DNA of 64,000 bases. Source: Clostridia bacterium (GTDB taxonomy: Bacteria > Bacillota > Clostridia > Oscillospirales > Acutalibacteraceae). Position 1 is the stretch's first letter; the number at the start of each line of letters is the position of its first letter. Below are positions 52,883-62,835 of the stretch, piece after piece. The notes below the pieces were generated by a model. It saw nothing but the letters and a program-made list of their open reading frames with translations. It ran no database searches and was not told where the DNA came from. The DNA is taken from contig JAGBCU010000004.1 of the NCBI GenBank assembly GCA_017937865.1, forward strand, positions 1 to 64,000. The letters run 5' to 3'. The translations under genes were made by a program, and so were the position numbers.

Positions 52883-54115
52883 TTGCAAAACAAGAATATA
52901 TTCGTTTCTGAAAGTGAATTAGCAATTCAAAGAGATTATATCGATAAGGTTCGTACGGTTTTATCATCACGTATTAGCGATAGAACTCCTAAAGCCTTTG
53001 TTCATACCTACGGTTGTCAAGGCAATGTTTCCGATAGTGAGCAAATCAAGGGTATGCTTGTCGATATGGGCTATGAGCTTTGCGATGATACTGATAAGGC
53101 TGACCTTATCTTGTATAATACTTGTGCTATCCGCGAACACGCCGAGGACAGGGTTTTCGGTAACGTTGGTGCTTTAAAATCTCTTAAAAGAGAAAATCCC
53201 GATCTTATAATTGCTTTGTGCGGTTGTATGATGCAGCAGAAGCATATTGCCGATAAAATTAAAAACAGCTATCCTTTTGTGAATCTTGTTTTCGGTACTC
53301 ACGTTTTATATAAATTACCCGAGTTTTTATCAAAAGTTCTCTGTACTAAAAAAAGAGTCTTTTCAATTGATGAAAGCGACGGTGTAATTGCCGAGGGAAT
53401 TCCCCGTTCAAGAGATAGCGGTGAAAACGCTTGGTTACCTATAATGTACGGCTGTAATAACTTTTGTTCTTACTGTATCGTGCCTCACGTAAGAGGTCGC
53501 GAAAGAAGCCGAGATCCTGAGCTTGTTTTAAGCGAAGCAAAGGAGCTTATAAGCGAGGGCTACAAAACAATAACCTTGTTGGGTCAAAACGTTAACTCAT
53601 ACGGTAAAAATTGCGATCACGGTGTTAGCTTTGCTGAGCTCGTAAGACGTATTGATGCAATTGAGGGTGATTATAAGTTTGATTTTATGACCTCTCACCC
53701 GAGAGATTGCAGTTTCGAGTTATTGGACGTGCTTTCGGAATGTAAGCATTTTTGCGGTCATTTACATTTACCTGTTCAATCGGGTAACAATAGAATCCTA
53801 AAAGAAATGAACCGCCATTATACCCGCGAGCATTACCTTGATTTAATTAAATATGCCCGTGAGAAAATACCGAATGTTGACATTACAACGGATATTATCG
53901 TAGGCTTCCCCGGTGAAACCTATGAGGAGTTCCTTGATACAGTTTCGCTTGTTAAGGAAGTAAAATACGGCTCAATGTTTACATTTATTTATTCTGCGAG
54001 AAAGGGTACACCTGCCGCAGAGCTACCCGACCCCGTATCAAAAAAAGAGAAAACTGCTTGGTTTATGGAGCTTTTAAGGGTACAAGAGGAAATTTCGGGT
54101 AAAAAATTTAATTAA
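52883..54115 (+). CDS. miaB: tRNA-2-methylthio-N6-dimethylallyladenosine synthase, without TRAM domain
   Basis: Radical-SAM methylthiotransferase acting on i6A37 of tRNAs. N-terminal UPF0004 domain with the three cluster cysteines (THTYGCQGN-like HTYGCQGN, NTCAIREHAEDR, CGCMMQQ), radical-SAM motif YGCNNFCSYCIVP and TSHPRDCSFELLD. The chain ends ...QEEISGKKFN, just where the TRAM RNA-binding domain (about 60 residues) normally begins, and no coding remnant follows. Start is probably TTG 52883, 5-6 bases after AAGGTG; GTG 52874 overlaps that site. MiaA is encoded further on in the same run. Confidence 0.92.
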   Translation: MQNKNIFVSESELAIQRDYIDKVRTVLSSRISDRTPKAFVHTYGCQGNVSDSEQIKGMLVDMGYELCDDTDKADLILYNTCAIREHAEDRVFGNVGALKSLKRENPDLIIALCGCMMQQKHIADKIKNSYPFVNLVFGTHVLYKLPEFLSKVLCTKKRVFSIDESDGVIAEGIPRSRDSGENAWLPIMYGCNNFCSYCIVPHVRGRERSRDPELVLSEAKELISEGYKTITLLGQNVNSYGKNCDHGVSFAELVRRIDAIEGDYKFDFMTSHPRDCSFELLDVLSECKHFCGHLHLPVQSGNNRILKEMNRHYTREHYLDLIKYAREKIPNVDITTDIIVGFPGETYEEFLDTVSLVKEVKYGSMFTFIYSARKGTPAAELPDPVSKKEKTAWFMELLRVQEEISGKKFN

Positions 54116-54178
54116 TTTTAGTTTAAAAACAATTCAAAAATTGTTGAATAAAAATTTATTTTTAAGGAGCAAACAAAA

Positions 54179-54592
54179 ATGTCAGTAATTGAACTTACAA
54201 GACAGCTTGGTGCCGCTATTCAGCAGGACGAGCGCTACAAACAGTATGAAGAAGCAAGAAAGGCAAATGAAGCAGACGATGCTCTCAATGAGCTTATCGG
54301 CAAAATCAATCTTCTTCAGTTAAATTATCAGAACGAAGCTTCAAAGGGCGAGGATGCAAATGCTTCTAAAATGGAAACATATGCAAAAGAATTTGAAGAG
54401 CTTTACCGTGAAATTATGCTTAACGGCAATATGGTAAAATTCGAAGCTGCAAAAACTGCAGTTGATGATATGATGAACGAAATTATGGGTATCCTTGCTT
54501 GCTGTGTTGACGGTCAGGACCCTGCAACTTGCGATCCTCATCAGGAGCATCACTGCGACGGCTCTTGCAGCAGCTGCGGCGGTTGCCACTAA
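54179..54592 (+). CDS. YlbF/YmcA-family protein (RicA-like) with Cys/His-rich tail
   Basis: Helical protein of 137 residues, family YlbF/YmcA. In Bacillus, RicA (YmcA), RicF and RicT form a complex with iron-sulfur clusters that guides RNase Y and affects sporulation. Residues 1-105 are helices; the last 30 hold ACC, TCDPH, HHC, SCSSC and GGCH, a plausible metal or Fe-S site. Its place between miaB and mutS equals that of ymcA in Bacillus (miaB-ymcA-cotE-mutS), which supports the RicA call. cotE is absent. ATG follows AAGGAG. Confidence 0.82.
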   Translation: MSVIELTRQLGAAIQQDERYKQYEEARKANEADDALNELIGKINLLQLNYQNEASKGEDANASKMETYAKEFEELYREIMLNGNMVKFEAAKTAVDDMMNEIMGILACCVDGQDPATCDPHQEHHCDGSCSSCGGCH

Positions 54593-54626
54593 TTAAAAAA
54601 TTATTCTTAAAGTACTGAGGTATAAA

Positions 54627-57245
54627 ATGGCTAAGCTTTCTCCAATGATGGAACAATATTTCCAAATAAAAAAAGATTATGCGGATACTCTTTTATTCTT
54701 CCGTCTCGGTGATTTTTACGAGATGTTTTTTGAGGACGCTAAAATTGCATCAAAAGAGCTTGAACTTGTTCTGACGGGTAGAGATTGCGGTCAGGAGGAG
54801 CGTGCGCCTATGTGCGGCGTTCCTTTCCACAGTGCTGATTCTTACATAGCAAAGCTTGTCAGCCGCGGCTACAAGGTTGCGATTTGTGAGCAGGTTGAAG
54901 ACCCTGCAACAGCAAAAGGTATAGTTAAGCGTGACGTTGTCAGAATTGTTACACCGGGTACGGTTATTGAAAGCAATATGCTTGATGAAAGCAAAAACAA
55001 CTATCTCGCTTCCATCTTCTTAAATGATAAAAATTGCGGTATCGCTTTTGTTGACGTTTCAACGGGTGAGGTTCATCTTGATTCATTTACTGATGACGAT
55101 TCCACCGCAAGAATTATTAATCAGCTTGGTTGCTACAGACCAAGTGAAATTATAATAAATAAGTATGCAGCTTCCGTTAAATCTGTCATAACCTTTATTA
55201 AAGACAGATTGTCGGTTGATTATCAGCTTATTAACGAAGCTGATTACAATGAGGACGATTTAAAGTCTGTTATTTCTGCTCATATTCCTCAGGATGATGA
55301 AAAGCTATCAGAATTTTCTAAAAATCCTGCGCTTCTTTACGCTTTCGGTATTGCATTAATTTACTTAAAGGGCGTTCAGAAGAATGAGCTTGATAATATT
55401 AATGACGTTGATTTTTATAACGAAAATTCTTATTTGTCACTCGATATTTCTGCACGAAGAAACCTTGAGTTGACTGAAACTCAGCTTCGTCGTGAAAAGA
55501 AGGGTAGTCTTCTCTGGGTGCTTGACCATACTAAAACCGCTATGGGTAAACGACTGATTCGCAGTTGGGTTGAGCAACCGTTGATTAATTATAATGCCAT
55601 TATTCAAAGGCAAAATGCAGTTGAAGAATTAACTGCTGATACAATTCTTCTTGATTCTTTAATGAATTACCTTTCAGAGATGTTCGATATCGAAAGAATT
55701 ATGACAAGAATTGTTTATGGTACTGCAAACGCCAAGGAGTTAAGAACTCTCGGCAAAACTATTGAACAGTTATCAAATATTAAATCTTCAATAAGCGGTG
55801 TTAAATCTAAAATGCTTAATAGCATTTATGATGACATCGATTTGTTGGAAGACATTCTTTCATTGATTGAAAATGCTATAACTGATGATCCGCCTTTAAC
55901 CGTAAGAGAGGGCGGAATGATAAAAAAAGGGTATAACAGCGAGCTTGATACTCTTCACGATATCGTTGAAAACGGTAAGGGCTTTTTAGCTGATGTTGAA
56001 CAAGCCGAGCAAGAAAAAACAGGCATTAAAAAGCTTAAAATAGGTTATAACAGAGTTTTCGGCTACTATATCGAGGTTACGAACTCCTTTAAAGACCTTG
56101 TACCCGACCATTACATTAGAAAACAAACGCTATCTAATTGCGAAAGATATATAACTCAAGAGCTTAAAGAGCTTGAATCAAAGGTTCTTGGTGCTCAGGA
56201 AAGAATTGTTCGTATTGAATACGAAATCTTTTCTCAGATAAGAAACACGGTTGCTGACCAGCTTGAGAGAGTGAGAGTAACTGCCCGTGCAGTTGCAAGG
56301 CTCGACAGCCTTTGCTCGCTCGCTTACGTTGCTGTTAACAACAACTACACAAGACCGATTGTTGATACATCTGATGAGATAGTTATTAAAGACGGCAGAC
56401 ATCCCGTTGTAGAATTAATGTTAAACGGTTCTCCGTTTGTGCCTAACGATACTCATCTTGATTGCCGTGATAACAGAATTGCTATTATTACAGGTCCTAA
56501 TATGGCAGGTAAATCTACCTTTATGCGTCAGGTTGCTATAATTACCCTTATGGCTCAGATTGGTAGCTTTGTTCCGGCTTCAAGTGCAAAAATCGGTATT
56601 GTTGACAGAATATTTACCCGTGTAGGTGCTTCTGATGACCTTTCTGCAGGTCAGTCAACCTTTATGCTTGAAATGACTGAGGTTGCCGATATTCTTAAAT
56701 ACGCAACAAATAAGAGTCTTATTGTATTTGATGAAATCGGTAGAGGTACTTCTACATATGACGGTATGAGTATTGCAAGAGCAGTTCTCGAGTACACCGC
56801 AGATAAAAAGAAAATAGGTGCCAAAACCTTATTTGCAACCCACTATCACGAGTTAACAGAGCTTGAAAATACTGTTGACGGTGTTAAAAACTATAATACA
56901 TCAGTAAAAAAACGTGGTGACGATATTACTTTCTTACGTCGTATAGTAAAAGGTGCTGCCGACGGTAGCTACGGTGTTCAGGTTGCTCTTCTTGCAGGTG
57001 TGCCGAAGGCTGTTGTTGAAAATGCTAAAAAAATATTATCAACTCTTGAAAGTCAAGAGAAAATTACAGTTGCAAAGCCTGTTGAAAAGCTCGCTGAGGA
57101 AGAGGATGCGTTACAGCTTTCCTTTACAAGCAACGGCAAGGATGCAATTATTGAAAAGCTTAAAAATATTGATGTTAATACACTTACGCCTATTGAAGCT
57201 ATGACAGTTTTATTTGAGCTTCAAAAGGGTGCAGAAGAGCTTTAA
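54627..57245 (+). CDS. mutS: DNA mismatch repair protein MutS
   Basis: Finds mismatches and recruits MutL. Domain I with LFFRLGDFYEMFFEDA (Phe-x-Glu mismatch wedge), connector, lever/clamp, then the ABC-type ATPase with Walker A TGPNMAGKSTFMRQ, the DDLSAGQSTFMLEM signature, Walker B LIVFDEIGRGTSTYDG and ATHYHEL. 872 residues with a beta-clamp-like tail. ATG follows TGAGG. Confidence 0.97.
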   Translation: MAKLSPMMEQYFQIKKDYADTLLFFRLGDFYEMFFEDAKIASKELELVLTGRDCGQEERAPMCGVPFHSADSYIAKLVSRGYKVAICEQVEDPATAKGIVKRDVVRIVTPGTVIESNMLDESKNNYLASIFLNDKNCGIAFVDVSTGEVHLDSFTDDDSTARIINQLGCYRPSEIIINKYAASVKSVITFIKDRLSVDYQLINEADYNEDDLKSVISAHIPQDDEKLSEFSKNPALLYAFGIALIYLKGVQKNELDNINDVDFYNENSYLSLDISARRNLELTETQLRREKKGSLLWVLDHTKTAMGKRLIRSWVEQPLINYNAIIQRQNAVEELTADTILLDSLMNYLSEMFDIERIMTRIVYGTANAKELRTLGKTIEQLSNIKSSISGVKSKMLNSIYDDIDLLEDILSLIENAITDDPPLTVREGGMIKKGYNSELDTLHDIVENGKGFLADVEQAEQEKTGIKKLKIGYNRVFGYYIEVTNSFKDLVPDHYIRKQTLSNCERYITQELKELESKVLGAQERIVRIEYEIFSQIRNTVADQLERVRVTARAVARLDSLCSLAYVAVNNNYTRPIVDTSDEIVIKDGRHPVVELMLNGSPFVPNDTHLDCRDNRIAIITGPNMAGKSTFMRQVAIITLMAQIGSFVPASSAKIGIVDRIFTRVGASDDLSAGQSTFMLEMTEVADILKYATNKSLIVFDEIGRGTSTYDGMSIARAVLEYTADKKKIGAKTLFATHYHELTELENTVDGVKNYNTSVKKRGDDITFLRRIVKGAADGSYGVQVALLAGVPKAVVENAKKILSTLESQEKITVAKPVEKLAEEEDALQLSFTSNGKDAIIEKLKNIDVNTLTPIEAMTVLFELQKGAEEL

Positions 57246-57276
57246 AATAGATTAAGATAATGAAGGGAGGGTGTTT

Positions 57277-59343
57277 ATGCCTCGAATTAACGTATTACCG
57301 AAAAATATAGCGGATTTAATTGCTGCAGGTGAGGTTGTTGAACGCCCATCCTCAGTTATTAAAGAGTTTGTTGAAAACTCAATCGATGCAGGCTCAAAAA
57401 ATATTACCGTTGAAATACAGAATGGCGGTAAAACGTATATAAGGGTTACTGATAACGGTTGCGGTATTGAACGCGACGATGTCAGTAAGGCTTTTATCAG
57501 TCACGCGACGAGCAAAATAAAAGATATTGTTGATTTAGATGCTATTTCAACTCTTGGTTTCCGTGGTGAAGCTTTAGCTTCGGTTTGTGCGGTGTCAAGG
57601 GTAGAAATGCTTACTAAAACTGAAGATGCTGATGTTGGCACCAGATATGTTATCGAGGGCGGGGAAGAAATGCTTATTGATGACGCTGGTTGCCCCGTTG
57701 GTACAACCCTTGTTGTCAGAGATTTATTTTATAACATCCCTGCAAGATTGAAATTTTTGAAAAAAGACGTTCAGGAAGGCAATTATATTGCAAGTATAGT
57801 TGAAAAAATTGCTGTTTCCAACCCCTCTATTTCATTTAAGTTTATTCGTGAGGGTAAGCTTCAATTTTCGACCCCGGGTGACGGTAATTTGAAATCAGCG
57901 ATTTACGCAGTTTTCGGTAAGGATTTTACAGAGAATCTTTTACCCGTTGAAAACAGTCAGAACGGAATTACAGTTAAAGGCTTTACAACTAAGCCCACAA
58001 GCTGTAGAAGCAGTCGTTCAATGCAGATTTTCTATGTCAACAACCGTTACGTAAAGAGTGTTGTGTTTTTAAGTGCTTTAGAGGCGGCTTACAAAAACTC
58101 AATTATGGTAGGTAAGTACCCCGGTTGTGTTTTATTTATTGATTTACCCTTTGAAGCAGTTGACGTTAACGTTCACCCTGCGAAAACCGAAGTCCGTTTT
58201 TACGACGAAAAAAGAATATTTGATTGTATATATAACGGTGTTTTATCCGCTATAACTGATGATAAATCAAGATTACAAGCAACCTTCTCTACCGCAAAGG
58301 CTTTTATGAAGCCTGCTGAAAAGGGTGAGCAGTTAAAGTTTAACGATATACCCGTTGTAAAATCTGATGAGCCTGTTGCTGAGATTAAAACTGAAAAAAC
58401 AGTATTTGTTAAGGAATTTGGAAACATCTCAGGAAGTGACGGTGTAACTCTTAATTCACCTAAAAAGGATGAACCCGGACAGCTCGATTTTCTGAAAGAC
58501 AGTATTGAAAAACCGCTTGTTACTAAAATCAGTTTTAATGATTCTCAAGCTAAAGTCGATTCTGTAATTATTAAAGAAAACGTAATCGATAATAGTTTAA
58601 ATAAAGAAATATATATTCCTGATAACAAATCTTCAGCAGTAGATTTTGATAATAGCCTGGATAAAAATATTGATACCGGGGTTGAAATCAGGATTAAAGA
58701 AAAAACAGAAAATTTTGAAGAAATTAAAGCTACAGAAGTTAAGAAAACTACTGAAAATATTTCTGTTTCAAATACCCCGGAGTTTAAATTTATCGGCGAA
58801 GCCTTTAACACTTATCTTATAGCTGAGCTTGTGGGTAAGATGGTTATTATTGATAAGCATGCTGCCCACGAAAGATTTCTTTTTGAAAAATTCAAAAAAG
58901 AAGGTAGCGGTAATTCTCAGATTATGCTTCAACCGATTACCGTGAATTTATCTGCTGATGAATACAATGCTGTAATCGAGAATTCAGATTTACTTTATGA
59001 TGCAGGGTACGAGATTTCTGACTTTGGTGACAGATGTGTTAAAGTTAATGCTTGTCCGCCTGAGCTTACAGATTCAAATTTATATGATATTATTCTTGAA
59101 ATTGCAGGCTATCTTGCTAATAACGTTAAAACGTTGCTTCCGGAAAAACTAGATTGGATTTATCATTCGATGGCTTGCAGAGCAGCCGTAAAAGCAGGTA
59201 ATTTTACTTCAAAATACGAGGCTGAAATGTTTGTTAAGCATCTTTTATCCCGTGATGATATTCGTTACTGTCCTCACGGCAGACCCGTTATGATTGAAAT
59301 GACTCAACGAGAGCTTGAAAAGCAGTTTAAAAGGATAGTTTAA
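57277..59343 (+). CDS. mutL: DNA mismatch repair protein MutL (endonuclease type)
   Basis: GHKL ATPase: IAAGEVVERPSSVIKEFVEN, DNGCGI, ATSKI, TLGFRGEAL. After a linker of about 140 mostly polar residues comes the C-terminal domain with IIDKHAAHERFLFE, the endonuclease motif DQHAx2Ex4E with Lys for Gln, then ACRAAVKAG and YCPHGRP. So a nicking MutL as in species without MutH. ATG 57277 lies six bases after AAGGGAGG; GTG 57271 touches that site. 689 residues. Confidence 0.96.
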   Translation: MPRINVLPKNIADLIAAGEVVERPSSVIKEFVENSIDAGSKNITVEIQNGGKTYIRVTDNGCGIERDDVSKAFISHATSKIKDIVDLDAISTLGFRGEALASVCAVSRVEMLTKTEDADVGTRYVIEGGEEMLIDDAGCPVGTTLVVRDLFYNIPARLKFLKKDVQEGNYIASIVEKIAVSNPSISFKFIREGKLQFSTPGDGNLKSAIYAVFGKDFTENLLPVENSQNGITVKGFTTKPTSCRSSRSMQIFYVNNRYVKSVVFLSALEAAYKNSIMVGKYPGCVLFIDLPFEAVDVNVHPAKTEVRFYDEKRIFDCIYNGVLSAITDDKSRLQATFSTAKAFMKPAEKGEQLKFNDIPVVKSDEPVAEIKTEKTVFVKEFGNISGSDGVTLNSPKKDEPGQLDFLKDSIEKPLVTKISFNDSQAKVDSVIIKENVIDNSLNKEIYIPDNKSSAVDFDNSLDKNIDTGVEIRIKEKTENFEEIKATEVKKTTENISVSNTPEFKFIGEAFNTYLIAELVGKMVIIDKHAAHERFLFEKFKKEGSGNSQIMLQPITVNLSADEYNAVIENSDLLYDAGYEISDFGDRCVKVNACPPELTDSNLYDIILEIAGYLANNVKTLLPEKLDWIYHSMACRAAVKAGNFTSKYEAEMFVKHLLSRDDIRYCPHGRPVMIEMTQRELEKQFKRIV

Positions 59344-59364
59344 GAACTTAAACAAGGTGATTTA

Positions 59365-60303
59365 GTGAAAAAGAAGGCAATAGTGATTATAGGTGCTACT
59401 GCTTCGGGTAAAACCGGTTTAGGCGTTTACGTTGCCCGTAAATTTAACGGTGAAGTAATTTCTGCCGACTCAATGCAGATTTATAAGGGCATGAGTATCG
59501 CAACCGCTAAACCCACTATTGAAGAAATGCAGGGGGTACCCCATCATTTGATTGATTTTCTTCCTGTTACTGAAAAATATAGCGTTTCCGCTTACTGTAA
59601 TGATGCAAAAACAGTTTTTGACGATGTTATCAGTAGAGGAAAACTACCGGTTATTGTAGGCGGTACAGGCCTTTATATCGATTCCTTTCTTTCAAATACT
59701 CAGTTTTTAGACAATGCAGGCTCTGATACAGTAAGGGAAACCTTAAAGAAAGAGTTTGAAATCAAAGGCATTGAAAAGCTTTATGAAGAATTATGCGAGG
59801 TTGACCCTGAAGCTGCCCGTAATATTCACCCTAATAATACCGTAAGAGTATTAAGGGCGTTAGAGGTTTACAGAGCAACGGGTAAAACCCTGACTGAGCA
59901 GAATTTACTCTCTCACAACATTGAAAGCGATATTGAGCCCTTATATATTGCTATTGGTTATCGTGACAGAGAGATTCTTTACGATAGAATCAATAAAAGG
60001 GTAGATATAATGCTTGAAAACGGCTTATTGGATGAAGCAAAGGATTTTTTCAAAATGAATCCTTCAGTTACAGCATTTAAAGCAATAGGCTGCAAGGAAT
60101 TAAAGCCCTATATTGACGGTGTAGCAGATTTAGATATTTGCGTAGATAATTTAAAACGTGAAACAAGGCGTTATGCTAAAAGGCAATTAACCTGGTTTAA
60201 AAGAAATAATAAAATAAATTGGCTTTATGCCGATAATAAAGATAGAGATACAATCTATAATGAAGCAGAAGCTTTGATTAAAGAGTTTTTAGGTGGTGAT
60301 TGA
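59365..60303 (+). CDS. miaA: tRNA dimethylallyltransferase
   Basis: Adds the dimethylallyl group to A37 of tRNAs; its product is the substrate of MiaB. P-loop GATASGKTG, ISADSMQIYKGM, VPHHLIDFLP, VGGTGLYIDS and RRYAKRQLTWFKRN near the end. 312 residues. Starts at GTG 59365 after AAGGTGA. Confidence 0.96.
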   Translation: MKKKAIVIIGATASGKTGLGVYVARKFNGEVISADSMQIYKGMSIATAKPTIEEMQGVPHHLIDFLPVTEKYSVSAYCNDAKTVFDDVISRGKLPVIVGGTGLYIDSFLSNTQFLDNAGSDTVRETLKKEFEIKGIEKLYEELCEVDPEAARNIHPNNTVRVLRALEVYRATGKTLTEQNLLSHNIESDIEPLYIAIGYRDREILYDRINKRVDIMLENGLLDEAKDFFKMNPSVTAFKAIGCKELKPYIDGVADLDICVDNLKRETRRYAKRQLTWFKRNNKINWLYADNKDRDTIYNEAEALIKEFLGGD

Positions 60304-61530
60304 ATGAAGAATTTAAACTCAAAACGTGTAATTTCAATTGTTTTGATATTCTCTGTTATTGCGTTTTTCTCTTCGTATATCATTTACCAAATCGTTGCTT
60401 CAGGTAATGCTAAAATGGAAACTGAGTTTGCTTTGAAGGAAACTGTTTATGAAGCAATTGATACTCAGTGCTTTGTTGTAAGAGATGAAAAATTTATTAA
60501 TAATGATGCTAAAGGTACTACTGTTTCTTTTGTAACTAACGGCGAAAGAGTTGCGGCAGGCGATACGGTTTCGGTTGTTTTTGATTCGATTGAGGACGCG
60601 TCTTCTTTCTTACAGATACAAGAATTAAAGAAAGAAATTGAACACTATGAATACGTTTCGGGGCAGGCAAACGTTCAAACGCTGAATATTGACTCTCTTA
60701 CAAAAAAAATTAACAGTGAATTAACCGATTATCTGAAATCAGTTGATGGCGGTGATTATAAAAAAGCAATTGACAAGTCTGAGCTGTTTAGGGATTCAGT
60801 TATTGGTAAACAAATTGCAACCGGTACCCAGCTTGATTTTGATGATAAGCTTGAGTCATTAAAAAAAGATTTAGATGATTTACAGTCTGAAAATTATTCG
60901 TATACAGAAATAAAAGCTGGGGAGGCAGGCTATTTTATAAGCGGTTCTGACGGCTACGAAAATTTAATTAAATATTCTGATGTTGATAATCTTACCAATG
61001 CTGATGTTGAAAAGGCTTTAAAAGCAAAGCCCTCAGAAGTTTCTTCTTCAACTGTCGGCAGAACTGTTTCATCATTCAATTGGTATATAGTGTGTCTTGT
61101 TGATACTGATAAGACGGTTGATTTATCGAAGGATAAAGCTATTTTTGTCAACTTTCCGTCCGCCGGTATAGAAAAGCTTCCTGTTTCAATTCATAAAATA
61201 GGAAACAGAGATGCCGATAAAACTTTATTGATTCTTTCTTGTGATGAAATGAATGAGAGCCTTTCTGAATTCAGAATTGAAGATGTTCAGATTATTACCG
61301 AAGAGTATTCCGGTTTTAAGATATCTAATTCTTCTATCAGAACAGTTGATGGCGAAAAAGGTGTATATATAGTCAGGGGTAATTTGATGGGCTTTAGAAA
61401 AATTCATGTTCTCTATTCTACCGATACTTTTTCTATCGTAGATAACCCTGAAAATTCTTCTGATTATATAAGACTTTACGATAACGTTGTTACGGAAGGA
61501 GTTGATTTGTATGACAATAAACTCGTCTGA
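60304..61530 (+). CDS. HlyD-like membrane-anchored protein of the YlmE-SepF cluster
   Basis: One N-terminal membrane segment (about 10-32), then an outer domain with a biotinyl-lipoyl-like start (CFVVRDEKFI, VTNGERVAAGDTVSVVF), a coiled-coil stretch (about 100-205), the second half of the lipoyl-like fold (GEAGYFISGSDGYE) and beta-rich C-terminal parts. This is membrane-fusion-protein order, but no transporter gene is near, and in clostridia such genes stand before ylmE. It begins at the base after the miaA stop and overlaps ylmE by 20 bases. Role unknown; link to division inferred from position. Confidence 0.72.
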   Translation: MKNLNSKRVISIVLIFSVIAFFSSYIIYQIVASGNAKMETEFALKETVYEAIDTQCFVVRDEKFINNDAKGTTVSFVTNGERVAAGDTVSVVFDSIEDASSFLQIQELKKEIEHYEYVSGQANVQTLNIDSLTKKINSELTDYLKSVDGGDYKKAIDKSELFRDSVIGKQIATGTQLDFDDKLESLKKDLDDLQSENYSYTEIKAGEAGYFISGSDGYENLIKYSDVDNLTNADVEKALKAKPSEVSSSTVGRTVSSFNWYIVCLVDTDKTVDLSKDKAIFVNFPSAGIEKLPVSIHKIGNRDADKTLLILSCDEMNESLSEFRIEDVQIITEEYSGFKISNSSIRTVDGEKGVYIVRGNLMGFRKIHVLYSTDTFSIVDNPENSSDYIRLYDNVVTEGVDLYDNKLV

Positions 61531-62242
61531 AAACACACGCTTCATTTCCATTAGTGAAAACATAAAAATAATAAAAAATGAAATGAGCGAAGCCGCAATA
61601 AAGTCAGGCAGGAAGCCTGAGGATGTTAAGCTTATGGCTGTAACAAAAACCGTTGCACCGATTTTCATTAATTGGGCAATAGAAGAATGCGGCATTGATT
61701 TAATCGGTGAAAATAAGGTTCAGGAATTTCTTTCTAAAAAAGATGAGTTAAAGCTTTCCGGTGTTGAGAAACACCTGATCGGTCATTTACAAACCAATAA
61801 AGTCAGGAAGATAATTAATGAGGTTGATATGATTCAATCTGTTGACAGTGTCCGTCTTGCAAAAGCAATTTCAGATGCTGCTTCTAAAGACTCGTCGAAT
61901 ATTGATATACTTTTAGAAATCAATATAGGTGATGAAGAAAGTAAAACAGGCTTTGATAAAGAGGTTTTTAACGAATCACTTATGGAAATTTCTGAATTAC
62001 CGTTTTTGAACGTCAAAGGCTTAATGACAATACCACCCATCTGCGATGATAACTTATTGTTAGAAAAATACTTTGACAGTATGAATGAGTATTTTAATGA
62101 AATAAAAAACAAAAAGCTTTTTGGTGATGACTTCAACATTCTTTCTATGGGTATGTCTGGTGATTATAAAGAAGCGATTTTACACGGTTCTAATTTAGTA
62201 AGAGTTGGCTCCTTGATTTTCGGAGCTCGAATATATAAATAA
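61511..62242 (+). CDS. Pyridoxal-phosphate homeostasis protein YggS/YlmE
   Basis: Fold-type III PLP protein: LMAVTKTV with the PLP Lys, LIGENKVQEF, HLIGHLQTNKVR, IQSVDS, and SMGMSGDYKEAILHGSNLVRVGSLIFG with the phosphate-binding end. 243 residues from ATG 61511 (GGAAGGAG upstream). In Bacillus the gene (ylmE) lies directly before sepF, as here. Confidence 0.94.
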   Translation: MTINSSENTRFISISENIKIIKNEMSEAAIKSGRKPEDVKLMAVTKTVAPIFINWAIEECGIDLIGENKVQEFLSKKDELKLSGVEKHLIGHLQTNKVRKIINEVDMIQSVDSVRLAKAISDAASKDSSNIDILLEINIGDEESKTGFDKEVFNESLMEISELPFLNVKGLMTIPPICDDNLLLEKYFDSMNEYFNEIKNKKLFGDDFNILSMGMSGDYKEAILHGSNLVRVGSLIFGARIYK

Positions 62243-62256
62243 CGGAGGTAAAAACT

Positions 62257-62748
62257 ATGTCATTTATGGATTATTGGAAAAAATTTACAAACACAAATGA
62301 TGAAGAGGATTACGAAGAGAATCAGTTTGAAGCACAGGAGGAAAACTTCGATAATCGTTCCTTCTCAAACGTTTCTTCTTATGAGGATTACGAAAGGGAA
62401 TCACCGAGAACAGCTCAAAGAGCAAGAAGAACAACCAACGACCCCAGCAGAGTTGTTGATGTTCGTACAACTGCAATGCTTCAGGTTGTTCTTGTAAAGC
62501 CCGACAAATTTGAGGATGCAAGAGGTATTGCTGACCACCTCAACGAGAAAAGAACTGTTGTTCTTAACCTTGAGGCAGCAAGCCGTGACGTTTCAAGAAG
62601 ACTTATTGACTTACTTAACGGTGTAGCTTATGCTAACGGTGGTCAGTTAAAGAAGGTTTCAACTAACACATATATCATCACACCTTACAACGTTAACGTT
62701 TCCGGTGATCTTTTAGATGAATTAGAAAGCACGGGCGTTTTCTTTTAA
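62257..62748 (+). CDS. sepF: Cell division protein SepF
   Basis: Binds FtsZ and the membrane, bundling Z-ring filaments. N-terminal amphipathic helix (SFMDYWKKFTN), an acidic/polar linker, and the core from VVDVRTTAMLQVVLVKP through FEDARGIADHLNEKRTVVLNLEA to a final FLITP-type YIITPYNVNVSG. 163 residues. ATG follows CGGAGGT. Confidence 0.96.
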   Translation: MSFMDYWKKFTNTNDEEDYEENQFEAQEENFDNRSFSNVSSYEDYERESPRTAQRARRTTNDPSRVVDVRTTAMLQVVLVKPDKFEDARGIADHLNEKRTVVLNLEAASRDVSRRLIDLLNGVAYANGGQLKKVSTNTYIITPYNVNVSGDLLDELESTGVFF

Positions 62749-62835
62749 TTAATAATAATCAGTTTATAATCAATTGGGTGAAAAAATATATTCTGTAAAA
62801 GTTTATTCACTCTAAACGGAAGTGGGGATTTTATT

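Noticed and set aside
54341-54665. Minus-strand frames opposite the RicA-like gene and mutS start
   Set aside because: Mirror frames of Cys/His-rich and helical coding sequence, without ribosome sites.
62749-62835. Possible ylmG or ylmH remnant between sepF and divIVA
   Set aside because: Only 87 bases, AT-rich, no open frame; the genes are simply absent here.
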